A stretch of 64,000 nt of DNA from Zizania palustris (Eukaryota; Streptophyta; Magnoliopsida; Poales; Poaceae). The number at the start of each line of letters is the position of its first letter. The stretch's first letter is position 1. Shown here piece after piece: positions 10,199 to 22,020 of this stretch. The stretch covers positions 56,347,624 to 56,411,623 of the forward strand of contig JAAALK010000288.1 in assembly GCA_019279435.1 (NCBI GenBank). The letters are read 5' to 3'. Under the pieces are notes generated by a model. That model saw only the letters and a list, made by a program, of their open reading frames with translations. It did not search any database and had not been told where the DNA came from. The translations under genes and the position numbers were made by a program.

Positions 10199-13100
10199 GC
10201 ATCTGACCGAGGTTTGGAGGGCACGTGGATCATGGACTCCGGTTGTTCGTGCCATATGACCAGAAATGCAGCATGGTTCTCCAGCCTCACCACAACCAAG
10301 CAAAAGGAGTAAATCACCTTCGGCAATAACCGAAGAAGTAGAGTGAAAGGTAAAGGTGTGGTGAGAATCAACTCAAACTTAACTCTCAAAGATGTTGCTT
10401 TGGTTGAAAATTTGGGATACAACTTACTCTTTGTATCTCAATTGCTTGATGAGGGCTTCGAAGTGTGATTCCATCGTGATACTTCGTAAGTACTTAATTC
10501 TGATGGCACTATGGTATGTAAGATCTTTAGAGTTGGGAGAGTCTTTGGAGTTGATTTCTCTGAGTCATCTGGTTCTTCTCACTGCCTTGTTGCACATTCG
10601 ACTTCTGAGCTTTGGTAGTGGCATAGGAGACTAGGGCATATGAGCTTTGAATTGCTCACTCGACTGAGTGCCCTAGGATTGATCCGAGGATTGCCCAAGC
10701 TTAAATTTGAGAAGAATTTAGTTTGCGCTCCCTGTCGACATGGAAAAATGATTGCCGCTTCACACTCGCCAGTCACCATGGTGATGACTGAACAACCCGG
10801 AGAACTTCTCCACATGGACATTGTAGGTCCTTCTCGGGTTAGTTCTTTAGGCGGCAAGTGGTATGTGTTAGTCATTTTCATCGATTTCTCTCGCTACTCT
10901 TGGGTCTTCTTTCTAGCCAGCAAGGATGAAGTGTTTTCACACTTTCGGAGCTTGGCTTTGAGACTTTTCACTAAACTCCCTGGTGCATTGAAGTTCATTC
11001 AAAGTTATAATGGCACTGAGTTCAAGAACAGTCTCTTTATCGACTTTTGCATGGAGTATGGCATAGAACATCAATTCTATGCTCCGCGGGTTCCTCAACA
11101 AAATGGTGTTGTTGAGAGAAAGAACCGCTCTTTGGTTGAGATGGCTAGGACGATGCTCGATGAGCACATGACTCCTAGAAAATTCTGGGCTGAGGCCCTG
11201 AACACTGCTTGTTACATCCAAACCAAATTTTCTTGCGCTCAATTTTGAACTTGACTTCTTATGAACTGCATTTGGGAGATAGCCCAAAGTTACTCATCTT
11301 CGGGTATTTGGCTGTCGATGCTTCATCCTAAAACATGGAAATTTGGACAAATTTGAGTCGCGCTCGTTCGACGGGATTTTCTAGGGTTATACTACGCACG
11401 GTCATTCTTATCGTGTTTTAAATTTGGAAACTAACACTGTCATCGAGTCATGTGACGTGACTTTTGATGAATAAACCCCCTGTATTAGCTCATCTTTTGA
11501 ACATGCCAATGAACATGATATAGAGCAGACCATCTTCGAAGATGAAGATCCCGTAGATTTTGAGGACAAACCCCTACTACCCTCGGTATCGACTCCCAAA
11601 GCTGATCTCGCTTCGATCACTTCGGCAAGAGGCCCCGAAGCTACAACCTCAACATCGGTCATCTTCGACCATTCACCGGCACAAGTTGAGGGGGAGACTG
11701 CATCCCACCACGAGGCTCCTCATCATATTCAAAGGATGCATCCTCTCGAGCAGATTATTGGTGAGCTTGATCAAAGGGTAACACGTTCTCATGCTCATTT
11801 CATTGATTCTGCTTTTGTTGCCTCTTTTGAGTCTTAGATGTGAGTCATGCGTTATCTGATTCTAGTTGGATCAATGCCATGCATGAAGAACTTGAAAATT
11901 TTGAGAGAAACCAAGTTTGGTCTCTTGTAGATCATCCTCCTAATGTTCATTTTATTGGAACTAAATGGATTTTCAAAAAACAAGCAAGGGGAGGATGGGT
12001 CTGTAGTTAGAAACAAAGCTAGACTTGTGGCTCAGGGTTATTCTTAGTTATAAGGGATTGATTTTACTAAAACTTTTGCTCCTGTTGCTCGTCTTGAGGT
12101 CATTAGAATTTTACTTGCATTTGCATCATCTCGAGGTTTCAAACTTTTTCAAATGGATGTCAAAAGTGCCTTTCTTAATGGTTTCATAGGCGAAGATGTT
12201 TATGTAAAACAACCCCCTGGATTTGAAAACCCCAAATATCCACATAAAGTCCTTAAACTTCATAATGCTCTTTATGGACTCAAGCAGACCCCTCGGGCTT
12301 GGTATGATAGACTTAAGTTTTTCTACTTGAGCAAGGGTATTTGATGGGATCTGTCGATAAAACCCAATTCACTCTCAAGAATGGCAAAGAGTTCCTCCTA
12401 GTTCAGATTTACGTTGATGATATCATCTTTGGTGGCTCTTCTCATGCTTTAGTTGCCGAGTTTTCAGAGACCATGAGCATGGAGTTCGAAATGTCCATGA
12501 TGGGCGAACTCACATTTTTCCTTGGTTTGCAAATCAAGCAAAGAAAACAAGGTACCTTCGTCCATCAGACAAAGTACACCAAGGACCTGCTCAAGAAGTT
12601 CAACATTGCTGATGTGAAGCCCCTCGCCACTCCAATGGCTACATCTGTAGCATTGGACCCTGATGAGGATGGAGAAGCCATAAATCAGAAGGAGTTCCGA
12701 AGCATGATCGGCTCTCTTCGCTTAACTGCTACGAGGCCAGACATACACTTCGCAGTGTGTCTGTGCACTCGCTTTTAGGGCTTCGCCATGTGCTTTGCAC
12801 TGCCAAGAAGTAAAGCGAATTCTCAGGTATCTCAAGCATACCCTTGAATTTGGCATTTGGTATTCTGCATCTTGCTCTTTGTGTCTTCATGGTTATTCAG
12901 ATACGGATTTTGCTGGGTGTAGAATTGATAGGAAGAGTACCTCTGGTACTTGTCATTTGCTAGGTACTTCTCTTGTTTGTTGGTCTTCTCGCAAACAGTC
13001 TAGCATTGCGCAATCTATGGCTGAGGTCGAATATGTTGCTGCAACTAGTTGTTGCTCACAAATTTTGTGGATGGTTTCCACTTTGAGGGATTTCAGGTTA

Positions 13101-13232
13101 GATTATAAGGGTGTTCCACTGTTTTGTGATAACACTAGCGCGATTTGCATTGCAAACAACCTGGTTCAGCATTCCAGAACCAAACACATTGATGTGAGAT
13201 ATCATTTTCTCAGAGATCACAATGAGAAGGGT
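10199..13232 (+). pseudogene. Decayed pol of copia copy 1 (PR-IN-RT-RH)
   Basis: Domain order is copia type. Protease has WIMDSGCS near 10229. The GAG-pre-integrase region has LVCAPCRHGKM. The integrase core has MDIVGPSRVSSLGG, an altered second Asp region near 11005, and PQQNGVVERKN with the catalytic Glu near 11115. RT is in pieces, with MDVKSAFLNGF at 12153 and YVDDIIFGG at 12410. RNase H has DTDFAGCRIDRKSTSG and CDNTSAICIANN. Breaks include a frameshift near 11230, a stop near 11475, an RT indel near 11980, and TAG at 12776-12778, the last shared with copy 2. The gene is cut at 13232 by the chromovirus LTR; anything read beyond is chimeric. Confidence 0.8.
13228..13232. other. Left target-site duplication of the chromovirus (agggt)
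   Basis: Copia copy 2 continues gaagggtgatatt at the homologous point. Copy 1 reads gaagggt and then the LTR start tgtaacacc. So agggt is the expected duplicated target; its partner would be beyond the window. Confidence 0.6.
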
Positions 13233-13685
13233 TGTAACACCCCAAATTTTCAAAGAAATAAAAATACCTTTTATTATATTTTTCTGAAAAAGATTATTTG
13301 AATTTCTCTTTAAGGCCATTTATACCCAAATAAACTAAAACCTAGAGGATATGTCCAAACTAGAGGCTAAGAAAATTTGTATGTGATCCCAAGGCCAAGA
13401 CATATTTTCCAGGATTTTTACAAATTTTTATCACCCTTGGAAGCAACCCAAACATTTTAAACCAATTTCAGCAATTAAATTTATTCAGAAAAGAATTTAA
13501 ATAGTAATGGGCCCCCTTCCCCCTCTTCTCCCTCAGCCAGCCGGCCCAACCCACTCCCTCCCTGTGCCCCTCACTGATGAATGGGCCCCACTAGTCAGTG
13601 ACCCCCTCTCCCTCTGTGCGCATGCCCGACACCTCGGCCCCACCTATCGGCGCCAACTTTCCCCCCCCTCTCGACTGAGCCCGAC
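13233..13685 (+). repeat. Chromovirus 5' LTR, first segment
   Basis: Starts tgtaacaccccaaat, a common start of grass Tekay/Del LTRs. The AT-rich beginning changes into a GC-rich, C-rich stretch and is interrupted at 13686 by Tat-1. The last five bases, ccgac, pair with acgac at 23119-23123 as an imperfect TSD. Confidence 0.7.
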
Positions 13686-14266
13686 TGTTGGGGGAGATAA
13701 TCCCGATGGCAGTTGGAAGCACGAAGAACAGTACGGTCCGGGGGGAGGCCACGTCTGGAAGGCCCGACGTCCTGTGTCGAAGGTACCTGCGGGCCCCGAG
13801 GCAAGGAGGCCTAGGGGTCTCCGGAAGCCCCGAAGCATACAGAAGGGGCCCTCGGACAGAGCGCCCGGCAGGATGCCGGAGGCCAGCCTACAGAAGGTGT
13901 GAAGGCTCCGAGACGCGACCGGACATCAGGAGATGACACAGTCAAGGTGGTCTGGGGACAGGATCATGATCGTCTGCGCTGTGTCGGGCGATCGCTGCAG
14001 CGCCCGACACGGTTGATACGCTGTCAGAGTCGCACCTTCATGTTTGTACTGTGTAGCAGCTATTCTTGTTTGTATTACAAGCTTGTGTCTGGCCGAGTAA
14101 CCGTTGGGGGGTTTTGGAGGCATTAGATCCTTCCGGGATGGGTCGCCCTATAAATACCCCCGTCTCCAGCTGTAATAAACACACGATCCAAGAATACAAT
14201 CTGAGCTCTACACTCCATTACTCTCATCTTCCAAAAAACCTGTTGGCTCAATCTGTCATCCCAACA
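13686..14266 (+). repeat. 5' LTR of Tat-1 (581 bp)
   Basis: Starts tgttgggggagataat and ends cccaaca, with TATA box ccctataaatacccc near 14146. It pairs with 22533-23118. Open frames here reappear in both LTRs and are LTR sequence, not genes. Confidence 0.85.
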
Positions 14267-14286
14267 GTTGGCGCTGTCCGTGGGGA
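14267..14286 (+). other. Primer-binding site of Tat-1
   Basis: gttggcgctgtccgtgggga directly follows the LTR. The near-identical string gttggcgccgtcc.tgggga follows the LTRs of A (32141) and B (34409). The cognate tRNA was not determined. Confidence 0.65.
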
Positions 14287-14331
14287 TCCTAGTTCGAGAA
14301 GCTAGCATCCTCTACATCCATTCACAGAGAT

Positions 14332-15270
14332 ATGTTGGGTCGGAAGGGCGCGAGCACGGTTCCTCTGCGGCGGTCAGCCCACACCGCCGGAGTTGAGCCT
14401 GCTCCAGTCGCCACTCCGGATCCTCCAGCCGTCGCATCCACCGAGGCGCCTAGCACAGAGCCAAACCAAGCTCCTGGGGGGATGCCGGAGGCTCGTGGTC
14501 CTGCTGGCTATACGGAGTCGGCCTCTGTCAACCACTCAGGCCCCAGGAGGGGTCTTTTGAGGTGCACCCCCCGTGCAGGCCCCCGGCGGTGGCCCTCCAG
14601 ACCGACTACGTCCGCTCGCAAGACCCGGAAACTGCCTCCAGAGGAAGCGGGAGCCAGGCTGATGCCCTGGTAGCCGAGAATGCCAGATTGAAGGCGGAGC
14701 TGGCCAAATGGCGCCAGGAGGCGTCACTCCACCCTCTGGAGCCCTCCCGAGCACTGGGGGTTGCGGTCGTGGCCTTGAGAGATGACGAAGACCAAGTGGA
14801 GGAGGAGAACGCATCGTACGATGAGGAGTCTCCCCTGCACCCCGACTTCTAGAGGGTGCGGTTTGACTTGAAGTTTCGTGCCGCCAAGCTCCCTAAATAC
14901 TCTGGGGACTCCGACCCTAGAGAGTTCTCCCGCTCGTATTCTCTAGCGATAGAAGCGTGCGGGGGGAGCCGTGACACCATGGCCAAATGCTTCCCTCTGG
15001 CACTCGAAGGAATTGCTCTCCGGTGGTTCTGGTCGCTGCAGCCCGGAACCATCCGTTCATGGGATCAACTGAAGAAGAAGTTCGTCAACAACTTCCAGGG
15101 GACCTTCGTGGCCCCGATGTCAACCGAGAGCCTCTTTCAGGTGAAGCAGCAGCCCGGGGAAATGCTGCGGTAGTACTCTCAACGCTTCGCGCACACCAAG
15201 GCCCAGATCAAGGGACTCTCGGCCTCCTCGACAAGCTTCATCGGAAGCCGATTTCCTCGGTGGCATAGCT
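14332..15270 (+). pseudogene. Gag of Tat-1, N-terminal and capsid part
   Basis: ATG at 14332 lies about 65 bases after the LTR. The first ~75 codons are Pro/Ala-rich. A frameshift near 14560 moves the frame to 14562-15173, where a short coiled coil (ALVAENARLKAELAKW) and the Retrotrans_gag core appear (FRAAKLPKYSGDSDPREF, then LALEGIALRWFWSLQPGTI). In-frame stops occur at 14850-14852 and 15171-15173. These breaks prevent a single Gag product. Confidence 0.7.
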
Positions 15271-15271
15271 C

Positions 15272-16371
15272 ATGACGTACTTCGAAGAATACGCCCGGTC
15301 CAAGGAAGGCCAGCTGCGCCGACAGGCGATGATTGTCCCTGTCCGGGCTTCAAACGCCAAGGTGTACGAGGCGCCTCCTGATCTCGACCACGGGGTCCGT
15401 CCCGTTCCAGATCTTCGTCGCCAATACTTTGGCCGCCAAGACTCCGTTCACCGGGACTCTCGACGGGGTCGAAAGCATCTTCGAGGGGAAGTCCTCAGCA
15501 TTACCCCGAGGGGCCCCACCAAGCACCCGCACACATCCAGAAGAGGGCGTCCCTTCGGAGCCAGGGATACACCAAGGGCATTCCCCGGAGGGGAAACTCT
15601 CTACTGCAGCGTCCACGGTGAGAACCGGAGCCACGACACCGACTCCTGCCGGACCATCCTTGCCCTTTGGAACGACTACCTCGAGCGAAACTCCGGCCGC
15701 GGCTCCACCGACAAAGGAGCTCCTGTCCCCTGCCCCGACGTCGCCCAGGTAGTCGGGCATCGGGATGAACCAGAAGCTCTGGGCCTAGCTCCGGAACTCG
15801 GCAGGGTCCAGGCCCCCAAGCTCGAGGATGGAGCGGACCGAGGGAAGCGAGTGGTCCTTCCCATATCTGGAGGAGGAGTTCTGGGAGCCATGTCCAATCG
15901 TCAGCGAAGGGACTACGTCCGGGAGGTCGGACATATCGGCACCTCAAGCTTCTCCGCGCTTCCCGAATGGTCCCACATCCCCATCTCCTTCACCGCCGAG
16001 GATGCCACCGACGTCAAGTTCCCAAACACTGATCCCCTTGTCATCTCGGCAGACAATGTGGGTGTCGAGGTGCGTCGTATCCTGGTCGATGGCGGGAGTT
16101 CTGCTGACATCATCTTTGTGCAGGCTTTCGACCAACTGTGTCTTTCCCAGAAACACTTGCTGCTGGCCTCCCAGCCACTCCAGGGTTTCGCAGGGCCACC
16201 ACTCGACGCTCTCGGCCAGATCGGGCTGGAGGTGACCTTCGGAGAATCCCCCCTTCACCGCAACGAGGAGATCATCTTCGACGTCGTCGACGCTCCGTAC
16301 GCCTACAACGCCATCTTCGGGAGGGGAATGCTCAATCGCTTCAGGAGCCATCGCCCACCACAACTACTTAT
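15272..16371 (+). pseudogene. Gag C-terminus and protease of Tat-1
   Basis: The frame is open from 15272 to 16390. Early residues are basic and Arg-rich. A C/H motif CSVHGENRSHDTDSC near residue 112 resembles the Tat gag zinc-binding region. The aspartic protease follows with RRILVDGGSSADIIF near residue 265 and AGPPLDALGQIGLEV, then YNAIFGRGMLN near residue 350. After about 16371 it leaves retrotransposon sequence and enters a foreign segment. It would normally continue into RT. Acts in particle assembly and polyprotein processing if expressed; here it is cut off. Confidence 0.75.
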
Positions 16372-16551
16372 GTCATTTGTATACTTCTAAATTTCAAAAC
16401 GGGTCCACGGGGACCCGACTGGTTTGCAGGGACACGACGGGTCCGGGTTCGGTTGAAAAATTTCACCCGTGGGGCTAACGGGGTCAGGTCCTATCGGGTC
16501 CGGGTTTGGGTCTAGTATTCTCCAACCCGGACCCGCCCCGCCCCATTGCCA
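16372..16551 (-). mobile_element. Possible hAT-like non-autonomous DNA transposon fragment
   Basis: About 180 bases unrelated to the flanking pol. The reverse complement begins gggggtggcaatggggcggg and is full of gggtccgggtt and acccggaccc words, resembling ends of plant hAT-type MITEs from memory. No TSD can be checked because the flanking pol pieces are not adjacent in an intact element. Confidence 0.35.
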
Positions 16552-17805
16552 CCCCCTCGGCCGGCTGCAGTCCTTTGCACGGCCAATGGAGATTGGCGAG
16601 AGACCATTCTACGAGCACTCAGCGGTGATATAGATGACCGACCTAGTCCAGAGCAGGCGCGGCTTCAACTCCACGCCAGATCTTATCAAGTCATCGATGG
16701 CATCCTGTACAAGTCAGGTGTATGCTCCCCGCTGCTTCGGTGCATCTCTCGCCCGGATGGGCTAATAATGCTTCAAGAAATCCATGAGGGCCTGTGTGGT
16801 AGTCACTTAGCCCCTCGAGCACTCGCCGGGAAAACCCTCCGACAAGGTGTGTATTGGCCCACAATCGTCACCGACGCCGAGGATCTGGTGCGCACCTGCC
16901 AAGGGTGCCAATGGATGGGGCGACGGAGCCATAGGCCCCCGGTCAGCCTACAACTCATTGCGCCTGTGTGGCCTCTAGCTCACTGGAGGATGGACCTCAT
17001 TGGACCGTTCCCGTGGGCAAGGGGCAACTTGCGCTTCGCCGTTGTCGCCGTCGAATACTTCTCTAAGTGGGTCGAGGCCGAACCATTGACTGCCATTACC
17101 TCTCGAAGCGTCCAGAAATTCTTCTGGCAGAATATAGTCTGCCGTTTCGGGGTACCCAAACAACTCACACTGGACAACGGCACTCAGTTCGATGCTGGGT
17201 CCTTCAAGACATTCTGCGAAGTATTGGGAGTGCAGCTATGCTTCGCAGCGGTTCGGCATCCCTAGTCAAATGGAGCTGTCGAGAGGGCCAATGGGCATAT
17301 TCTATCCGGCCTCAACAAGCGCATCGTTGGTCTGGCCAAGGGATTGTGGCCCGATGAGCTACCTAATATCCTGTGGTCCATTCGGACCACCCCTTCCCGA
17401 GCTAAGGGATTCACCCCGTTTCGGCTCCTATTTGGCGATGAAGCAATGACGCCGATAGAGCTTCGGGCTGGTTCTCTGCGGGTTACAACTCCCGAGGCTG
17501 ATCAAGAGCGCGCCATCTCCCTCGACCTTATGGAAGAATCAAGGCTCCGAGCCGTCGCCAACCTTTCGCAGTACCAAAAGCAGACAAAGGCCTGGTATGA
17601 CCCCAAGGTCAAGCACAACGAGTTCCAGCCAGGGCACCTCGTCCTACGCGCGGTGGCCGCTCCGATGAAGCTGGGCAATAAATGGGAAGGCTCGTACATT
17701 GTGACCGGCTCCGGGTGGCTGGGATCCTACCGTCTAGCTACCTTAGAAGGTGAAGATCTGAAGCACACTTGGCACGCGGAGCACTTGAAGCGTTATTTTG
17801 CATAA
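16552..17805 (+). pseudogene. Integrase of Tat-1 with linker from RNase H
   Basis: One frame runs 16546-17805 with a single TAG at 17263-17265. The N-terminal zinc-binding region is H-x-H/C-x2-C (HEGLCGSH then TCQGCQ). The catalytic triad is visible: Asp in WRMDLIGPF, Asp in LTLDNGTQF, and Glu in NGAVERANG just after the stop. The C-terminal part is complete, ending TWHAEHLKRYF before the stop. No chromodomain is present, as expected for Tat. RT and most of RNase H are absent upstream, so Pol is defective. Confidence 0.85.
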
Positions 17806-17939
17806 TTTCATAGATGTCTTCCGGTGTCGGCCGATGTCGGCTATTGTTGTATCAGATCCTCAACTCAATAATAATATCGGGTGAACGTTTTGACCAAAGT
17901 GGACACACTGCGGTATCAAGCGTAGTTTCACCAAGCTAT

Positions 17940-18315
17940 TTCGAGTTCCGAGCTCCGGCTCGACGCACCCCCTATTCGGGTTCCAAGCTCCGGCTCGACG
18001 CACCCCTATTCGGGTTCCGAGCTCCGGCTCGACGCACCCCCTATTCGGGTTCCGAGCTCTGGCTCGATGCACCCCCTATCTGGGTTCCGAGCTCCGGCTC
18101 GACGCACCCCCTCTTCAGGTTCCGAGCTCCAGCTCGACGCACCCCCTATTTGGGTTCCGAGCCCCGGCTCGACGCGCCCCCTATTCGGGTTCCGAGCTCT
18201 GACTCGACGCACCCCCTACACGGGTTCCGAGCTCCGGCTCAACACACCCCCCGTTTTCAGGTTCCGGGCTCTCGCTCGACGCACCCTCTTTTCAGATTTT
18301 AAGCTCCCGCTTGGC
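17940..18315 (+). repeat. 35-bp minisatellite, about ten copies
   Basis: Imperfect units of the form gggttccgagctccggctcg followed by acgcaccccctattc. The unit is 35 bases, so long open frames through it rotate among three frames and have no coding meaning. It lies between the end of integrase and the convergent 3' end of the antisense gene. Confidence 0.85.
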
Positions 18316-18499
18316 GTAACCCCAGTTATTCTATCTTCCCTTTTGTTCATCCCAAGTGCGAGCGGTTTGCGCCCAGTCGACAAGTCGTCTACCCTCAAAG
18401 GAGGAGGAGAGGAAGGGCCGAGAAGAAAGGCTTTGATTATTTACATCATACATAGAGCGTGAACAACATCTGTTGCGAAATCAAAGCGAGAGATAAGAT

Positions 18500-21400
18500 T
18501 TAAGAAAATTCCTCATCTAAGCCAAACAAGAAGCGGAAGCCTTTTCGGTCCAAAGAGTCACTCGGGCCAAAGCCCCCTCCGACCGGGGGCTCCGTCGCTG
18601 CGCGGTTGGATTTCTCCTTCCTCTTCTGCCTCTTCTCTTCCTTCTTTTGGGCCCGGAAGGACTTCTGATCTTCTTGCAGTTGGGCCCAACTGCGCAAGCC
18701 TTCGCCTCTAGGCTGTGGTTTGTTTGGATCAACCTCCACGTCGGACCAATTCACCGGTTCAAGCGACGAAGATGGAGCCCGGGTCTCTCTTTCCTCTTCC
18801 TTGATTAAGCTTAGGACCTCATGAAGGATCTCGGGGTTTGCGTGTCCATCGTCATCCCGAGGGATGGCGAAGCGTGTGGGCCGATTAGTCCTAAGGGCTT
18901 CGAAAGTGGCCCATTGGAGCCGAAGGGTCTCGTCCTTGTCAAGAACCTCGACGTCGGAATCATGAGTGGAGCGGATGCCCTGAATGATTTTCAGGAAGCG
19001 ATTACTCTTTATTAATAAACTGTTGAGTTCCTATCTATTGCAGGAATTATGATATGAAGGCCCTAAGGAGACTACACCTTCGGGTCCGGTTGGCGTGCTG
19101 CGGTTGGGGGCTTCGAGGGAGCCGAAGGTTCGCCCGAGCAAAGGGCCTCGTCCAGCCAGGCCTTGATTGCGTCAGGGCCCTCAGCCTGCCAAGCCGCCTG
19201 AAGAACCCTCCAAGACGGGGCTACCGCAGGGCTGGGGGAAAGAAGCCGGCTCCCCCCGAAGGCGATGGGGTGAGAGCCTAAGGACGAAGGCAAGGGGCTC
19301 CCGGAGGCTTCCAGCTGATGGAGAATGCCGAGAGCAGCTACTCGGGCTGATACTTCACCGTATCTTGACACAGTGAAGCCTATCTGCCGAACGGCGGCCT
19401 AGATGAAATTCAACCGACATCTAAGGGGCTCCCGGGCGACGTCGAAGGCCGTTCACCCAGTACCGTAGCGCGCCAGTACTTTTCAGAGGGACGCCACAGC
19501 ATCGGCCGCCGTCTTCTCTCCCTGAGGCAGCGCCTCGTTCGCTGCCTCACTCTGGGCCAGGAGATCCGCCGTGGTCCGCTCGAGCTGAAGCACCCGAGCC
19601 TCATGCGCTTTCGCGGTGGCCGCCTTCTCCCGAAGCTCCTTCATCTCGGAGACCTGGGCTTGAAGCGCAAAGACTTCCCCCTCGAGCCGATGCACCTCCT
19701 CAAAGCCTCTCCACCTCCGCAGCTTGGGCCTGGAAGGCGTTGACCTCCGCTTCAAGCTCGTCCGCTCGGGCAGCGCGACCTCGAAACCCTTCCAGTTCGG
19801 CGACCTCCGCTTGACCGGAGAGCCCCGAAGTGCTACTTTCCCGACGGGTGCGCACGGAGAGCAGGGCCAGTAGCGAGCCCTGCGCTCGTGCGACTACCTG
19901 CGCGTAAAACGGCGGGTCAGAGTAGAAGAAGATAGGGGCTCATTCCCGAGTGTCACGAAGGCATACCTGGCTCGCAGCGCTCTCAATTGCCTGGCTAAGA
20001 TTGATGTCCGTCCACCCTGCCGAGCTCGTCTATCAGCTCAGTCTCCCTCAAGCGCAGGTAGAAATCGTGGAGAGGAGTCATCCTCGCCGCGAAGTCTTCA
20101 CTCTCCTCCAGGAAGTGGGCCAGGAGAGGCACGCTAGAACGCGCGCGCCTTGAGTTGGAGGGTGGTCGGACCTCGGCCTCCTGACCGGCCCCCTCAGGGA
20201 TCTCTCCTGGATCCTCCTCCGATTCTGCCTCGCCGCCCAGCCCCGGAGCTCCTGCCACGTGTCCCGGATCCTCCTCCGATTCTGTCTCGACCGGGACATC
20301 CGAAGGCCGGACGTGTCCCGGAGTGCTAGGCCGATAGAACAGCACGTCCATCGAGTTTATCGGGGATCCCGCCGCCGCCACGGCAAGTTCGGCCTCAACG
20401 TCGGCATTCCCCTTGACAGCTCCCAGGGGGTTGGTTAGTCCCCCTCGGTCCAAACTGTCGGTCTCTCGGCTCCCCCGAGAGCTGGCGGAGACCCTCTCCG
20501 AGGCCAGACCGCACGGAGGGGTGGACTTAGGTGATGTCGCTACCCCCCGTGCTCGGTGCCTCTTGCCCGGCCCTCGGGGCAGGCGGCTGTGGACTCGTTG
20601 GGACCGGAGCATCTCCAGCGCCGCCGGAGGCTGGCTGCTCTGGGCGGGTCTGACCAGGGTCCACCAACGAGTCGTCCGGCTCCGTTTCGGCCCCTTCGCT
20701 AGACGCCCGGCGTCGAGGTCCGCCCCCTCTTCTTCGAAGGCGCGCGAAAGGCCTCCTTCTCTTGAAGAGGTTAGGGAGAAAGTTCTAGCGCTTCCCACAC
20801 GCGGTTGTATCGTCCTCTAGGATCCGACGAGCTCCATTCGTCATTTGTACTCGGCCGGAGTGGGAGCCCTGAGGATCCTCTTAGTGATTCAGGCTACTTC
20901 ATCGGGAGTCTTGGCGACAAGCGACCCTGTACCCGAGGTTAGGTTTGCTAGCCCTTCGGACTTCATGGAAGAATTGCTAAGATTAAAAAGAGGCGAGGGC
21001 TAACCTAGCGGGTGGAGAGAGCTCCGTCGACGATGAATCCTCCTGTGTGCTCCAGAGCGATGCCGACCATTCCTCCTTCAACGACTGGAATCTCGAGGGT
21101 GATGAACTCTTCCATTAAATCCCGCATGCTCATCCGGCGGGCGACGATCTGAAGCAGCCGGATGCGAGCGGAGACCGAGCCGGCACTGGCTTCGATGACC
21201 GCTTCCCTCCGAAACCAGATGTGGCGCGGGGGTCCGGCAAGCCCGGAGTTCAGCCCCACTCGACGTAGAACCACCGGTGTACCCACTTGGAGTACCACAG
21301 GTTCATTGATAGCCTTTGGTAGAAAGGAATCCGTGTACCTCTTCCGAAGCTGGAAGTTGATGCTCCCGAAGGCTAGCACCCGGCCATCCTTCTTCTTCGG

Positions 21401-21895
21401 TTGGCAGAGGGCTTCGTGCATCTGAGCGAAGACCTCTGCCCTACCCTCGCAGCCCTCAGCGCGCATGGCCCACTCGAAGATGAAGAGGTGGGCTACGGCG
21501 TTTGGAGATAGCTGCGAGAGCTCAAGGTGGAAAGCATCCAGAACCCCCGAAAGGAGCTCTGAAGCCGGAAATCCCAACCCCGCATCGAAGAATGCCTCGA
21601 AGACGACTGAGCCTCCCCTTTGCGGGGATCCGGGATCGACTCTGTGCCTTGCTTCCTGGCCCTTGAGTCGGGACTGAGGTGGCCCCTAGTCGCCAGCTCA
21701 ATGGATCCATCCATGCACGCCGACGGCCCCAGCTCCAAGGTCTGCTCCCGAAACCATTCCGAGGTCCGGGCGGAGCTCGTGCGGGTCACGTGTTTCTGAC
21801 GGGCTAGGAGCCATCGCCGCCGCCGCTACCGCTGCCATCTGGCACTGCAGGAAGTGGGGGTCCACTGCTGCCGCGGGGGCGTTCCTCTCTGCCAT
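18500..21895 (-). pseudogene. Antisense extra gene of Tat-1 (Transposase_28 family), broken
   Basis: ATG at 21895 (MAERNAPAAAV, Ala-rich). The Transposase_28-type core is readable at 21577-21005: LSPNAVAHLFIFEWAMRAEG, LAFGSINFQLRKRY, MSMRDLMEEFITLE. Exon 2 (about 20800 down) is rich in Ser/Pro/acidic residues. A segment ending FYLRLRETELIDELGRVDG corresponds to exon 3. Coiled-coil exon 4 survives as 19755-19483 and 19371-19079. Exon 5 is 18979-18500, open, with LRSWAQLQEDQKSFRAQKKE and stop. Exon 4 ends AAG at the donor GTGTAG; intron 4 is 98 bp. Frameshifts occur in exon 1 near 21600-21750 and in exons 2-4. It lies convergent to integrase. Confidence 0.7.
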
Positions 21896-22010
21896 GACTG
21901 GAGGAAGCAAGGGAAGAAGACGAGAAGCTCGAGAGAAAAAGTTTACCCATCAAGTTTGTGGCTAAAGTGTTAGCAAGTGAGCAGGAGAGGGCTCAGTCGG
22001 CGGGTGGGGG

Positions 22011-22020
22011 CTATTTATGC
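22011..22020 (-). promoter_or_regulatory. TATA box of the Tat-1 antisense gene
   Basis: Minus strand reads gcataaatag, about 117 bases upstream of the ATG at 21895. The position parallels the boxes at 3698 and 39223. Confidence 0.55.

Larger units (their letters stand above)
5651..13232 (+). mobile_element. Copia copy 1: Sirevirus-like Ty1/copia element, truncated
   Basis: Contains a 5' LTR (5651-7669), a PBS for initiator tRNA-Met, gag and pol up to RNase H. It breaks off at 13232 inside RNase H where the chromovirus LTR begins; the last five bases (agggt, 13228-13232) are the expected TSD. The same family recurs as copy 2 at 56067-64000, which supplies the full order. Copy 1 is more decayed, with many stops and small indels. 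Two zinc knuckles and a long coiled-coil gag in copy 2 fit the Sirevirus lineage. Confidence 0.8.

Noticed and set aside
13507..13902. Plus-strand frame across the chromovirus LTR and Tat-1 LTR
   Set aside because: It crosses an insertion junction at 13686 and therefore cannot be an old gene.
17814..18462. Open frames encoding repeated Arg-Arg-Thr-Pro / Ser-Gly-Ser peptides
   Set aside because: They arise from the 35-bp minisatellite, which rotates through frames and has no start or codon conservation.
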